A DNA stretch of 28,021 nucleotides, from assembly GCA_049800095.1 (NCBI GenBank), contig JBARJD010000143.1:1-28021 (forward strand), given 5' to 3'. Numbering within the stretch: the stretch's first letter is position 1; every line of letters begins with the position of its first letter. Source of the DNA: JAKIWV01 sp049800095. GTDB lineage: Archaea; Thermoplasmatota; Thermoplasmata; Lutacidiplasmatales; UBA184. The notes beneath the pieces were generated by a model. It did no database searches. It saw only the letters and a list, made by a program, of their open reading frames with translations, and was not told where the DNA came from. Below, piece after piece: positions 1-7,164 of the stretch. The translations under genes and the position numbers were made by a program.

Positions 1-2
1 TG

Positions 3-458
3 CCCGAGCTGGTGGACATGAACCTGCCGGCCGAGGGCCTGTTCATCAACGTCGCGATCATTTCGATCCGGAAGGCCTACCCGTACCACGCGCGGAAGGT
101 CATGCACGCGCTCTGGGGGCTGGGCCAGATGATGTTCACTCGCTACGTGATCATCGTCGACGAGGACGTCAACGTCCACGACCTCTCGGAGGTGCTCTAC
201 CGGGTCGGACTGCAGGCTGACCCGGAGCGAGACTTGGAACTCGTGCATGGGCCGGTCGACCAACTCTCGATCTCCAACCCCATCCTGAACCTGGGCGGCA
301 AGATCGGGATCGATGCGACCCGGAAACGACCGGACGAGAACTTTCCCCGTCCGTGGCCCGACGAGATCCGGATGGACCCGAGCGTCGTGGCCCGGATCGA
401 CCAGCTCGTCGCCCGAGTCCCCGCGCTGTCGTTCCTTCGAGACGCCCGAACGCCGTGA
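3..458 (+). CDS. UbiD-family decarboxylase, C-terminal part
   Basis: This is the 3' end of a gene cut by the window edge; the frame is open from base 3 and ends with TGA at 456-458. UbiD enzymes remove the carboxyl group from prenylated aromatic acids using prenylated FMN. The visible tail carries the family's C-terminal block, including PELVDMNLPAEG, YPYHARKVMHALWGLGQMMF and a DEDVNVHDLSEV stretch, which closely matches bacterial and archaeal UbiD/MqnL-type proteins. The next gene is a UbiA prenyltransferase overlapping by GTGA, so the two very probably act in sequence on a quinone precursor; in organisms using the futalosine route these would be MqnL/M and MqnP. The prenyl-FMN binding N-terminal part is outside the window, so the exact subfamily cannot be settled. 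Confidence 0.9.
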   Translation, partial: PELVDMNLPAEGLFINVAIISIRKAYPYHARKVMHALWGLGQMMFTRYVIIVDEDVNVHDLSEVLYRVGLQADPERDLELVHGPVDQLSISNPILNLGGKIGIDATRKRPDENFPRPWPDEIRMDPSVVARIDQLVARVPALSFLRDARTP

Positions 459-1336
459 GCGCCCCGGCGCCACCGCCCTCGGGCTGGGTGCGCGAGCTGG
501 GGCGTTTCCTCGAGATCCAGAACATCGGCCTCAACCTTCCGTTCGCTCTGGCCTTCCTGCTCGCGGCGGCCCACGGTCTGCCCCGATGGCAGACGGTTGT
601 GCTCGTGGTGATCGCCGTACTGGCGGCTCGCAACGCCGGGCACGCCTTCAACCGATGGACGGACCGAGCGCTCGACGCGCTGAACCCGCGGACCAGGGAC
701 CGAGCGCTCGTCACCGGACGTCTATCGCCCGGATTCGCGCTGGGCGTAACGGTCGCGAGTGCCGCGATTCTCTTCGTGTGCGCCGCCCTTCTGAACCGCC
801 TGTCCCTCGAGCTCGCGCCGGTGGCCCTCGCGCTCGTGTTCGGCTACAGCTTCACGAAGCGGTACACCTCCTTCACCACCGTGTTCCTGGGCCTGGTCGA
901 GGCCCTTGTGCCGGCGGGCGTCTTCATCGCCGTCACCGGCGCCCTGCCCTTGGTCGCGGTGGTCGCGGTGTTCGCGATACTCGCCTGGGGAACCGCCTTC
1001 GAAACGATCCATAGCCTCGGGGACCTTCCGACGGACCAGAACCTCGGGCTCTATTCGCTCCCCCGTCGTCTCGGGGCTCGGGCGAGCCTCGTCCTCGTGG
1101 GCGGGCTTCATGTCGGCGCGTTGGTGTTGTTCGCACTGTTCGGTGCGTTGGAGCAGTACGGGCTCCCGTTCTGGGTGGCCCTGGCCGGCATGGTCGGGCT
1201 GGCGGCGGCGTCCGATGTCGTTCTGTACTTGCACCCGGACCGGCTCCGGGTATCTTTTCAGCGTCACTTCGTGCTCGCACTGATGTTCCTGGTCGGCGTC
1301 GCGGTCGCCCTGGCGGTCCCGGGCCTCCATGTGTAG
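455..1336 (+). CDS. UbiA-family prenyltransferase (MqnP-like)
   Basis: This integral membrane prenyltransferase of about 293 residues should attach a polyprenyl chain to an aromatic quinone precursor. The first Asp-rich motif is NRWTDRALDA (N66, D70, D74), followed by NPRTRDRAL, the signature of 4-hydroxybenzoate/MqnP-type UbiA proteins. The second motif is reduced to GDLPTDQNLGLYSLP (D190, D194). Around eight hydrophobic segments are visible. The GTG at 455 overlaps the UbiD stop (GTGA) and is preferred to upstream starts, which would read through the UbiD gene with Arg/Pro-rich, non-protein-like sequence. Pairing with UbiD points to menaquinone synthesis rather than to archaeal lipid (DGGGP synthase) formation, although the sequence alone does not exclude the latter. 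Confidence 0.88.
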   Translation: MSAPAPPPSGWVRELGRFLEIQNIGLNLPFALAFLLAAAHGLPRWQTVVLVVIAVLAARNAGHAFNRWTDRALDALNPRTRDRALVTGRLSPGFALGVTVASAAILFVCAALLNRLSLELAPVALALVFGYSFTKRYTSFTTVFLGLVEALVPAGVFIAVTGALPLVAVVAVFAILAWGTAFETIHSLGDLPTDQNLGLYSLPRRLGARASLVLVGGLHVGALVLFALFGALEQYGLPFWVALAGMVGLAAASDVVLYLHPDRLRVSFQRHFVLALMFLVGVAVALAVPGLHV

Positions 1337-1417
1337 GGATTCGTCCTGCCGAGTACATTCTCGGAGCTTCGGAACGCTAGGATTGTGCTCGATTCGAGCT
1401 GGATCTGGCGAGAAGCG

Positions 1418-1423
1418 ACTTAA
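1418..1423 (+). promoter_or_regulatory. Putative archaeal TATA-like box
   Basis: ACTTAA lies in GC-rich DNA, centred about 27 nt before the ATG at 1448. That is the spacing expected for a leaderless archaeal transcript. The match is short and the call rests mainly on position. Confidence 0.35.
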
Positions 1424-1447
1424 CCCGGAGCGGGCTTGGTTTGCCGC

Positions 1448-1804
1448 ATGCCACAAGTGATGATTGGTCTCTCGGCGCGGGACTACAAGACGACCAACGA
1501 GGTCTGGCGGTTGGCGAAGCGCCACCTGAACCCCATCGTTCGACGACGGATCGGCTGGCGGGGCCGTTCCAGCTTCTTGCGCCAACTGATCCTCTACGGC
1601 TTCGAACGGGCCAGTGAGAATCCGGCCGCGTTCCTCCACGAGGTCCGCGAGACCCATGACCCGCTCATCGGGAAACGGGGTCGTTCCGAAGCGGGCGCCG
1701 AACGGCGAGAGGCGCTGATCGCGGCGTGGGGCGCCTTCTTCCCCTCGGACCCGACCCCGGGGCGGCGAATCCGCAAGGCCGCAACGGGTCGTGGCGCCGA
1801 CTGA
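1448..1804 (+). CDS. Small basic protein of unknown function
   Basis: This encodes 118 residues from the ATG at 1448; a TTG at 1436 is a possible earlier start. I do not recognise the family. The protein is rich in Arg and Lys. Its middle part, around RGRSSFLRQLILYGFERA, could form helices like those of a small ribbon-helix-helix or other nucleic-acid-binding protein, but no diagnostic motif is present. Its stop lies about 50 nt before the SD sequence of arcS, so the two may be co-transcribed. A leaderless promoter just upstream supports the ATG. Codon choice is strongly GC-ending, as in its neighbours, which supports real coding. Confidence 0.6.
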   Translation: MPQVMIGLSARDYKTTNEVWRLAKRHLNPIVRRRIGWRGRSSFLRQLILYGFERASENPAAFLHEVRETHDPLIGKRGRSEAGAERREALIAAWGAFFPSDPTPGRRIRKAATGRGAD

Positions 1805-1853
1805 ACCCTCCGGGAGCCGCTTGTCGCCCTCCGTCGGACCCTCTCCGCGGAAC

Positions 1854-1860
1854 GGAGGTG
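1854..1860 (+). promoter_or_regulatory. Shine-Dalgarno deciding the arcS start
   Basis: GGAGGTG ends just before the GTG at 1863 (4 nt after the GGAGG core). It favours that GTG over the ATG at 1875, which would sit 16 nt from the core, and over the GTG at 1791 inside the preceding gene. Confidence 0.6.
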
Positions 1861-1862
1861 CG

Positions 1863-3725
1863 GTGACCCGGTCGATGACCATAGGGGCCGGTGCACTGCT
1901 CCTGGGATCCGGTCGGATCGGTGACCTCCCCCTCGAGACTCCCGACGTCCTCTGGAGTCGGACCGGCCCATCGCCCCCTGGTGCATCCGACCTCGCGCCC
2001 CGGACGGAACTCTGCCAAGGAGCCGAGCTCCCCGTCGGCCACCGAGAACTGACAGTTCGACGGGGAACAGCGGAACTCACGTTGCGATTCCCCGTCCCGA
2101 CCCCGGAGATCTCTGGTACGGCGGGACTCTGGCAGAGGGTCCACCCCGGGGTCGCCTACCTTCATTGGCCCCTCTCCGATCTGGAGTGGACCGCGCTCCG
2201 CGGGGATCGACCGGACCTGATCGTGCTCGGGAACGCGCGGGCTCTCTGGCAGGATGGAGAGCCGTTCGTTCGGGCTCTCCACGACATTCGAAGTCGGCTC
2301 GGGGGATATCCGCTACTGTGGACTCCCCGCGTCGCCCTGCCTCACCGCTTGAGCCTCCTCGCGTGGCTCGGCGTCGACCTTGTCGACACGACCGAGGGAT
2401 TGTGGTCGGCCGCCCACGGCACCTTCTTCGATCCCGCGCTCGGAGCTGTCCCGGCCGAATCGGCGCGCGCCGAACACGCCTGCACCTGCACAAGCTGCCG
2501 GCGCGATCCGCCGGGCTCTCTCGAAGACCACACGGAGGCCACCTTCGGGCACGAGATGGCGGAGGTGCGGATGGCGGTGCGGAGCGGCCGCCTTCGCGAA
2601 CTCGTGGAGGCGCGCTTGACCACGGAGCCGGCGCTCGCGGAGCTGCTCCGATACGCAGATCGGATTATGACCACGCTGCTGGAAGGAAGGACCCCGGTCG
2701 TTTCACGCACCCAACGGACGTACGTGCTGCGCGAGTCTCGCCGACGTCCGGAAGTGGCGCGCTTCCTATCGCGCGTCGCCGACCGGTACCGCCCGCCCCC
2801 GTCGAAACGCGTCCTCCTCCTCGTGCCCTGTTCTCGGACGAAACCGTACCGGAACTCCCGGAGCCACCGCCGATTCGCACGGGCCTGGGAGACCTGGTCT
2901 CACGCCCCGCTGTTGCACGTCGTCTCGGTCTCGTCCCCCTTGGGACTCGTTCCCCGTGAGCTCGAGGACGTCTACCCGGCTCGACACTACGATATACCGG
3001 TCACCGGGGATTGGGACGAGGACGAACGCGTCGCGGTGCTGCGAGCCCTCGCCGCCCTCCTCACGAGGGGGGCGTACACCCAGGTCATTGCGCATCTGGA
3101 TCCCGTCGAGTATCAGTTCCTGGCCGAAGCGTTGCCGGCGCGGCTGCGCCCCCGGTGGACTCTTACCGACGACCATACGACGAGTGCGGCCGCCATCCAG
3201 ACCCTCAAGACGGCCCTCGACGAGAGCGCCCTTGGCCCAGATCCTCCAAGTATCGGACCCCTCGCCGCCGCGAAGGAGGGACTCGAGGCGCTCGCGCGGG
3301 TTCAATTCGGGTCGCCGGCCGGCGAATTGTTGTTCGCCCCGCCGACTCGATTGGAGGGTCGGCCCTGGAGCCAACGATTGACCGATGGCCGGGGAAAGGA
3401 TCTGGCCACCTGGGCCGAAGAGCGAGGGTTCTTCCAGCTGACCGTCGCCGGAGGGGCCCGCATCTTGCCGGCCTCTGTGCTCTGGGTGGAAGTCGACCCC
3501 GGGGTCTCTCTGACCGGTGACCTGTTCACCCCTGGCGTTCGGTCCGCCGACCCCGCGATCGCGCCCGGGGACGCGGTCCTTCTGGTCCGCGCAGGCGCCC
3601 TCTTAGGTGTCGGGGAGGCCGCCGTCTCCGGACCGTTGATGACCGAGCTGCCTCGTGGATTGGCCGTAAAGGTGCGGCACCGAGTCCACTCCTCGGAGTC
3701 CTCTACCGGTGCCGGGGCGGCCTAG
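1863..3725 (+). CDS. arcS: Archaeosine synthase ArcS (TgtA2)
   Basis: ArcS works on preQ0 already inserted at position 15 of archaeal tRNAs and takes part in turning it into archaeosine, in many archaea together with the radical-SAM protein RaSEA. The N-terminal half is a degenerate TGT-like barrel with a zinc site, CTCTSC (C207, C209, C212), and H230 as likely fourth ligand. The ArcS hallmark PCSRTKPYRNSRSH begins at about residue 322. The C-terminus, with GDAVLLVRAG and LPRGLAVKVRHRV, looks like a PUA RNA-binding domain. The length of about 620 residues fits the family. The start is the GTG with a good SD sequence. No RaSEA or TgtA gene is seen in this window. This gene is one of the clearest archaeal markers here. 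Confidence 0.88.
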   Translation: MTRSMTIGAGALLLGSGRIGDLPLETPDVLWSRTGPSPPGASDLAPRTELCQGAELPVGHRELTVRRGTAELTLRFPVPTPEISGTAGLWQRVHPGVAYLHWPLSDLEWTALRGDRPDLIVLGNARALWQDGEPFVRALHDIRSRLGGYPLLWTPRVALPHRLSLLAWLGVDLVDTTEGLWSAAHGTFFDPALGAVPAESARAEHACTCTSCRRDPPGSLEDHTEATFGHEMAEVRMAVRSGRLRELVEARLTTEPALAELLRYADRIMTTLLEGRTPVVSRTQRTYVLRESRRRPEVARFLSRVADRYRPPPSKRVLLLVPCSRTKPYRNSRSHRRFARAWETWSHAPLLHVVSVSSPLGLVPRELEDVYPARHYDIPVTGDWDEDERVAVLRALAALLTRGAYTQVIAHLDPVEYQFLAEALPARLRPRWTLTDDHTTSAAAIQTLKTALDESALGPDPPSIGPLAAAKEGLEALARVQFGSPAGELLFAPPTRLEGRPWSQRLTDGRGKDLATWAEERGFFQLTVAGGARILPASVLWVEVDPGVSLTGDLFTPGVRSADPAIAPGDAVLLVRAGALLGVGEAAVSGPLMTELPRGLAVKVRHRVHSSESSTGAGAA

Positions 3726-3737
3726 AACCGGTGCCGG

Positions 3738-4148
3738 CTAACGAGCCCGCATCCGGTTGTTCTTCGGCAGGTGCTCCACTTCGGCCCGACCGAGCGCTTC
3801 CATGACGGGAGGCACGTAGTTCCCGAATCGTCCGCGGAGCCCTTTCTTCATACCGTACCATCCGCCGACGGGGTTGTCGGGCGACCGAGCCCACGCCTCG
3901 ACGGTTCCCGCCGCGGCCGGTTTCTGCTCGTCCGCGCTCCCGAGCGGCATCCAGTCTCCGCTTTTCTTGAGCATCGCATGCAAATCGTCCAGACATCGCA
4001 GTTGGTATTGCAGGGTGGTGCTCCCGACCGTGACGACGAGGGCCGGCGGGTTCGACGTCTTGTCCTCGTAGGTCTGGAAGGCCGACAGGCCACTTGGGGT
4101 CTTCAACTGCCACGGCGTCTCCTTGGTCCCTGTTCCCTGCGCGGACAC
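3738..4148 (-). CDS. Conserved-looking protein of unknown function
   Basis: This encodes 136 residues from a GTG on the minus strand. Its sequence is well structured, with segments such as LDDLHAMLKKSGDWMPLGSA, VEAWARSPDNPVGGWYG and LRGRFGNYVPPVMEALG. From memory it resembles a family of about 140-residue hypothetical proteins common in soil bacteria, so acquisition from bacteria is possible; I cannot verify this and assign no function. The upstream region on its strand has a GGAGG about 16-20 nt from the GTG and a TTAAAC-like box near 4203-4208, which could be its promoter. It converges on arcS with a 12-nt gap. Confidence 0.75.
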   Translation of the reverse strand: MSAQGTGTKETPWQLKTPSGLSAFQTYEDKTSNPPALVVTVGSTTLQYQLRCLDDLHAMLKKSGDWMPLGSADEQKPAAAGTVEAWARSPDNPVGGWYGMKKGLRGRFGNYVPPVMEALGRAEVEHLPKNNRMRAR

Positions 4149-4215
4149 GGTCGCCCTACTAACCTCCGGATGACCGGGCCCACATCAAATGCGATGTTAC
4201 AGGTTTAACCCGCTC

Positions 4216-4234
4216 CGGCCGCCGGCCGATTTTT
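4216..4234 (+). terminator. Short GC hairpin followed by T5
   Basis: CGGCC (4216-4220), loop GCC, GGCCG (4224-4228), then A and five Ts. It looks like a small intrinsic-type terminator on the plus strand, but no plus-strand gene ends nearby, so it may be chance or act only on read-through before the tRNA. Confidence 0.2.
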
Positions 4235-4345
4235 GATGCTGCGCCCATACAGTCGGACTGGCGGTCTTTGCCGGTCACGGGATTGGCCTAACTACATTCC
4301 TGGGGAACCGACATCTCCATGCTGCCGACCCCATCTGGTCGTTGG

Positions 4346-4418
4346 GGGCCGGTGGTCTAGCGGTGATGACGTCGCGCTTACAACGCGGAGATCGGCGGTT
4401 CGAATCCGTCCCGGCCCA
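4346..4418 (+). tRNA. tRNA-Val (anticodon UAC)
   Basis: A complete cloverleaf can be folded by hand. The acceptor GGGCCGG (4346-4352) pairs fully with CCGGCCC (4411-4417), and A4418 is the discriminator. The anticodon stem TCGCG/CGCGG encloses the loop CTTACAA with anticodon TAC at 4379-4381. The T stem GGCGG/CCGTC holds the loop TTCGAAT. The variable loop is 5 nt. There is no intron in the anticodon loop, and the 3' CCA is not encoded (TCG follows), so it must be added after transcription. It decodes GUA and probably GUG valine codons. Confidence 0.96.
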
Positions 4419-4431
4419 TCGAGATCTTGGT

Positions 4432-4461
4432 GTAGTACCAATTCGCGCTAAATTGCACTAC
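4432..4461. repeat. Imperfect palindrome downstream of tRNA-Val
   Basis: GTAGT-AC-CAATT (4432-4443), loop CGCGCTA, AATTG-C-ACTAC (4451-4461). Two 5-bp stems are separated by a small internal bulge. It begins 13 nt after the tRNA. It could be a processing hairpin, a protein-binding site, or the promoter region of the following small ORF, since CTAAATT inside it resembles a TATA box. Confidence 0.55.
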
Positions 4462-4504
4462 CCTACTAGGAAATCGTGGGGTTCGGCTCGGGCCGGCACC
4501 TCCC

Positions 4505-4696
4505 GTGTTCTGCGCGTGGGATCTCCCCAATCGGATTTCGATGGATCCCCGGTTCAGGGACCTGATGGTGCAGTGGGGGAAAGTCGGCGGTGTCGATCCC
4601 GACTGGATCGAGATTACCCCCGTCCTCGTGGCGCATTGGTACCGGCTGTCCCCGTCTGTGGAGGAGCGTGTGGTACGCTTCCCTCAGGCACGATAA
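4505..4696 (+). CDS. Possible 63-residue protein of unknown function
   Basis: This short frame from GTG (or from ATG at 4541) encodes a Trp-rich, protein-like sequence including DPRFRDLMVQWGKVGG and DPDWIEITPVLVAHWYRL. Most third codon positions are G or C, as in neighbouring genes, and the stop lies 17 nt before the convergent methyltransferase stop, which fits the tight packing seen elsewhere. There is no clear SD sequence. I recognise no family. It could be a genuine small protein or the remnant of a longer gene; the frame stays open upstream to about 4442 without a better start. Apart from the palindrome and this frame I see nothing in 4419-4713. Confidence 0.4.
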   Translation: MFCAWDLPNRISMDPRFRDLMVQWGKVGGVDPDWIEITPVLVAHWYRLSPSVEERVVRFPQAR

Positions 4697-4713
4697 CAGG
4701 GACCAGCTCGCCC

Positions 4714-5484
4714 TCAGCGCTGGGCGAAGAGCACGCGGTTGTCGATGATCTGCCATACGACCGCAACGGTGGAGAAGCCGGACCGACGGAGGGCCCGGAC
4801 ATGCGCCTCGAGCGGCATGCTTCGCTCCTTCGGGTGTTGCGCCTGTCGACGCCGGTGCTCCGCGAAGCTGGAGGCGAGGCCCGGAACCTCGGCGGCGTCC
4901 TTCCACCAGCGCTCCCAGGCGTCCCATCTAGTCGTTCGCTTCACCCCGTGACGATGGACCCGGCGGACGCGTTCCGCCAAACGAAGCAGCCGGGGGTCCT
5001 CGGACCCCCACGCCAGGTGGTCCCCATTGAGGAAAATCCCCTCGGGGCGGAGGAGGCCGCCCAGGTCACGGTACACTCGCCGGAGGCTCGGCGGCGGGAG
5101 CCAGTGGAGCGCCGTGGTGCTGACGGCCGCGTCGTACTTCCCCTTGGGGAGTCGTTTCGTCCAGCCCGAAGCTCCCAGCTTGGCATCGACCCACGTGAGC
5201 CGACCTCCGAACGACCCTAACGCGCCTTGCCCAATACGGAGTACAACCGGATCGTAGTCCACCGCTACGCACCGAGCGCGCGGAAGCCGTTCGAGAATCC
5301 GGAGGCTCAGCGACCCCGGCCCGGAGCCTAGGTCCAGGACCCGCGGGGATCGACCGACAGTCGCCTCGAGCACATCCAGCATCACGTGGAACCGCCGTTC
5401 CCGATTCGGGAGGACTGCCTCCTGCTGTTCGTCCCAGCGGCGCAACCACGCCTTCCAATTGGGGCCCGGCGAGCGTCGTGACAT
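4714..5484 (-). CDS. Class I SAM-dependent methyltransferase
   Basis: This encodes 256 residues from the ATG at 5484. Motif I is VLDLGSGPGSLS (D51, G53, G55, G57), followed by VAVDYDPV as the acidic end of strand 2 and by YDAAVSTTALHWLPPPSL, LGGLLRPEGIFLNGDHL as later Rossmann-fold motifs. This is the small-molecule methyltransferase type (Methyltransf_11/25-like); the substrate is unknown. The frame continues upstream to 5586, but that extension is Arg/Gly-rich and unlike protein, so the shorter start is preferred, without a strong SD to prove it. The region 5485-5742 between this gene and the HIT gene shows nothing else I can support. Confidence 0.82.
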   Translation of the reverse strand: MSRRSPGPNWKAWLRRWDEQQEAVLPNRERRFHVMLDVLEATVGRSPRVLDLGSGPGSLSLRILERLPRARCVAVDYDPVVLRIGQGALGSFGGRLTWVDAKLGASGWTKRLPKGKYDAAVSTTALHWLPPPSLRRVYRDLGGLLRPEGIFLNGDHLAWGSEDPRLLRLAERVRRVHRHGVKRTTRWDAWERWWKDAAEVPGLASSFAEHRRRQAQHPKERSMPLEAHVRALRRSGFSTVAVVWQIIDNRVLFAQR

Positions 5485-5742
5485 CACCCGGACGAGGTGG
5501 GAGGAACGGATGAAGCCTCGGGCGGAAGGTGGAGCTCCGGCATGGTCCCATGCCGTACCCGTGAGGTGTCTCCGGCCAGCTGGCATCGACTAGAGACGAT
5601 TCGCGGGAGACCGCGGGCCGCTCCCAGCTCCAGCCATCGCAAATTCGGCGCCGCAGGAGATTGCGGAAGAGCTATCCCAACAGGACAGGCGCGCCACAAC
5701 GGTAGGAGTAGGCTGGAGCGGGCCGGAGAGCGGGGGGTCGGC

Positions 5743-6165
5743 TCAGTCTCGGATCTTTTTCGCGAGGGTGACCAAGTCGGCGTCTGGCGGAATGAAGACC
5801 TTCGTGGACCACCAGTCGTTCCAATGCAGGTCGTCGTTGGGCGTCCGCGGGATGATATGAACGTGGAGGTGGAAGACGCTCTGCTCGGAGCCCGGGCCGC
5901 TCGCGACGAACAGGTTCTCTCCGGTGGTCCCCAACTTCCGTCGGAGGAGGTTCAGGACCCGAGCGGACAGTCCGGCCACTGCCGCCCAATCCTCTTCGGT
6001 TGTGCTCGGGAGGTCCACGGCATGGGCTTTCGGAATCACCAGGGCGTGTCCGGTTCGGATTGGGTGAATGTCGAGGAACGCCAAGGCCCGCTCCGACTCG
6101 GCAAGCCAATACGGCACCTTCGAGCGATCCTGGATCATCTGGCAGAAGATGCAGTCCTCGGCCAT
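5743..6165 (-). CDS. HIT-family nucleotide hydrolase
   Basis: This 140-residue protein carries the histidine triad HLHVHIIPR (H99, H101, H103), with the middle of the triad forming the nucleotidyl-His intermediate. The N-terminal CIFC (C5, C8) and TGHALVIPKAHAVDL are typical of Hint/AP4A-hydrolase-like HIT proteins. Likely substrates are AMP-linked or dinucleoside polyphosphates; the exact one cannot be read. A TATA-like TAAATTTT element on its strand lies about 30 nt upstream of the ATG, suggesting a nearly leaderless transcript. Confidence 0.92.
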   Translation of the reverse strand: MAEDCIFCQMIQDRSKVPYWLAESERALAFLDIHPIRTGHALVIPKAHAVDLPSTTEEDWAAVAGLSARVLNLLRRKLGTTGENLFVASGPGSEQSVFHLHVHIIPRTPNDDLHWNDWWSTKVFIPPDADLVTLAKKIRD

Positions 6166-6189
6166 CGAGGCAGGCAGGGCCCAGGGGGG

Positions 6190-6200
6190 TCTAAATTTTG
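6190..6200. promoter_or_regulatory. AT-rich TATA-like element between divergent genes
   Basis: TCTAAATTTTG stands out in GC-rich DNA. On the minus strand it sits about 30 nt before the HIT gene ATG (6165), the right distance for a near-leaderless start. On the plus strand it could serve the DCC-like gene at 6285 with a leader of roughly 60 nt, so the element may work in both directions. Confidence 0.45.
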
Positions 6201-6284
6201 CCCCGAGCGGCCCTCTGGACCCGCGCGGGCGGCACCCCCATCCCCGCCCACAACGCCTTTGCGTGGAGAGGGGATTCTTTCCCC

Positions 6285-6659
6285 ATGCAGACCGCCTCCC
6301 GCCCGCGCATGTTCTTCGATGCGAACTGCGGGCCCTGCACGTTTTGGGCCCGACTTTCCGCCGGGCTCTCGCGGTCAGGTCTCGAGGTGTATGCCCTCGA
6401 TGGCCCGGAGGCGGACGGCGCGCTCCGATCCATGACGCCGGATCGGCGGTATGGCTATTTTCACATCGAGGAATCCGGCCAGATGTGGACCGGCCCGGAG
6501 GCGATGCCGGCGTGGGTCGGGCTCTTGGGAGGGAAGGGGGCTAGGAGCGTCGCCGAGCGAGCTCCCCCCGTAAACCGATTCCTCCGCTTCGCCTACAACC
6601 GTTTCTGGGAGTATCGACGGACCCGTGGCTGCGCGACGGAGAACCCGCTTCACGTGTAG
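6285..6659 (+). CDS. DCC/DUF393-like thiol-disulfide protein
   Basis: This encodes 124 residues from the ATG at 6285, preceded by GGAGAGGGG. The N-terminus MFFDANCGPCTFWARL has the pattern of the DCC family (a strand ending in D, then CxxC; C15 and C18) and resembles a thioredoxin-like active site at the start of the first helix. The rest, with GYFHIEESGQMWTGPEAMPAW, fits the family, in which the sequence following the CxxC block often contains a conserved residue run before a short C-terminal tail. The probable role is redox chemistry on thiols; substrate unknown. A longer form starting near 6198 exists but its extra N-terminus is not protein-like. It overlaps the next gene if that gene starts at 6625. 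Confidence 0.72.
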   Translation: MQTASRPRMFFDANCGPCTFWARLSAGLSRSGLEVYALDGPEADGALRSMTPDRRYGYFHIEESGQMWTGPEAMPAWVGLLGGKGARSVAERAPPVNRFLRFAYNRFWEYRRTRGCATENPLHV

Positions 6660-7164
6660 GACACGAACCCTCCTGGGGGGGCTGCTTGGCGGAATCGCCG
6701 GCACCTCGGGCATGATCCTGGTGGGAATCGCCGCGGAATGGGGCGCCGGCATCCCGCTCCATCGGCTCATTCCGCAGCTGGAGCTCGGCTTCGGTGGCCC
6801 CTTGGCCGGCGCCGGATTCCTCGGATCCAACTTTTCGCTCCCCGTTCACTATCTCCACGGACTGATTCTGGGCCTCCTCCTCGCCGGTATCCTGTGGGTG
6901 GGCGAACGGTGGCGACTGGCGCCCCAAGGTCCGGTATGGACGAGTGGATTGATCTTCGGGGCCGTCGTTTCGGTTGTCGTGCTGGGTTTGTTGGCGGGGA
7001 CTTCGAACACGCCGCTGAGCCCCGGGCTCATCGGCCTCGTGGTCCTATTGCACCTTACGTTCGGAGGGTTGGCGGGAGCCCTGATCCAGCGGGTACGTCA
7101 AGAACCGGGACTGGCCCCGGCGGCGGGGGCACCCATGCCGGAGCTTCGCAGCTCGGGGCCCTAG
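6625..7164 (+). CDS. Small multi-pass membrane protein, unknown function
   Basis: This encodes about 179 residues from a GTG that overlaps the preceding gene by 35 nt. Four hydrophobic segments are visible: near LLGGLLGGIAGTSGMILVGI, YLHGLILGLLLAGILWV, GLIFGAVVSVVVLGLLAG and GLIGLVVLLHLTFGGLAGAL. No family was recognised. An Arg-rich cytoplasmic start (ARRRTRFTCRTRT) precedes the first helix, in keeping with the positive-inside rule and this start. No ATG lies between 6625 and the first membrane segment. The stop codon shares CTAG (7161-7164) with the aconitase stop on the other strand. Confidence 0.65.
   Translation: MAARRRTRFTCRTRTLLGGLLGGIAGTSGMILVGIAAEWGAGIPLHRLIPQLELGFGGPLAGAGFLGSNFSLPVHYLHGLILGLLLAGILWVGERWRLAPQGPVWTSGLIFGAVVSVVVLGLLAGTSNTPLSPGLIGLVVLLHLTFGGLAGALIQRVRQEPGLAPAAGAPMPELRSSGP

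Noticed and set aside
722..2080. 452-codon minus-strand frame opposite ubiA and the start of arcS
   Set aside because: It crosses several real plus-strand genes and shows no domain; a GC-rich shadow.
4216..4234. Strong intrinsic terminator upstream of the tRNA
   Set aside because: The hairpin is only 5 bp with a 3-nt loop, and no plus-strand gene ends nearby, so it is kept only as a low-confidence feature.
4346..4713. Integrated element or attachment site at the tRNA-Val gene
   Set aside because: No integrase gene and no repeat of the tRNA 3' end were seen downstream; the neighbouring genes look like ordinary chromosomal genes.
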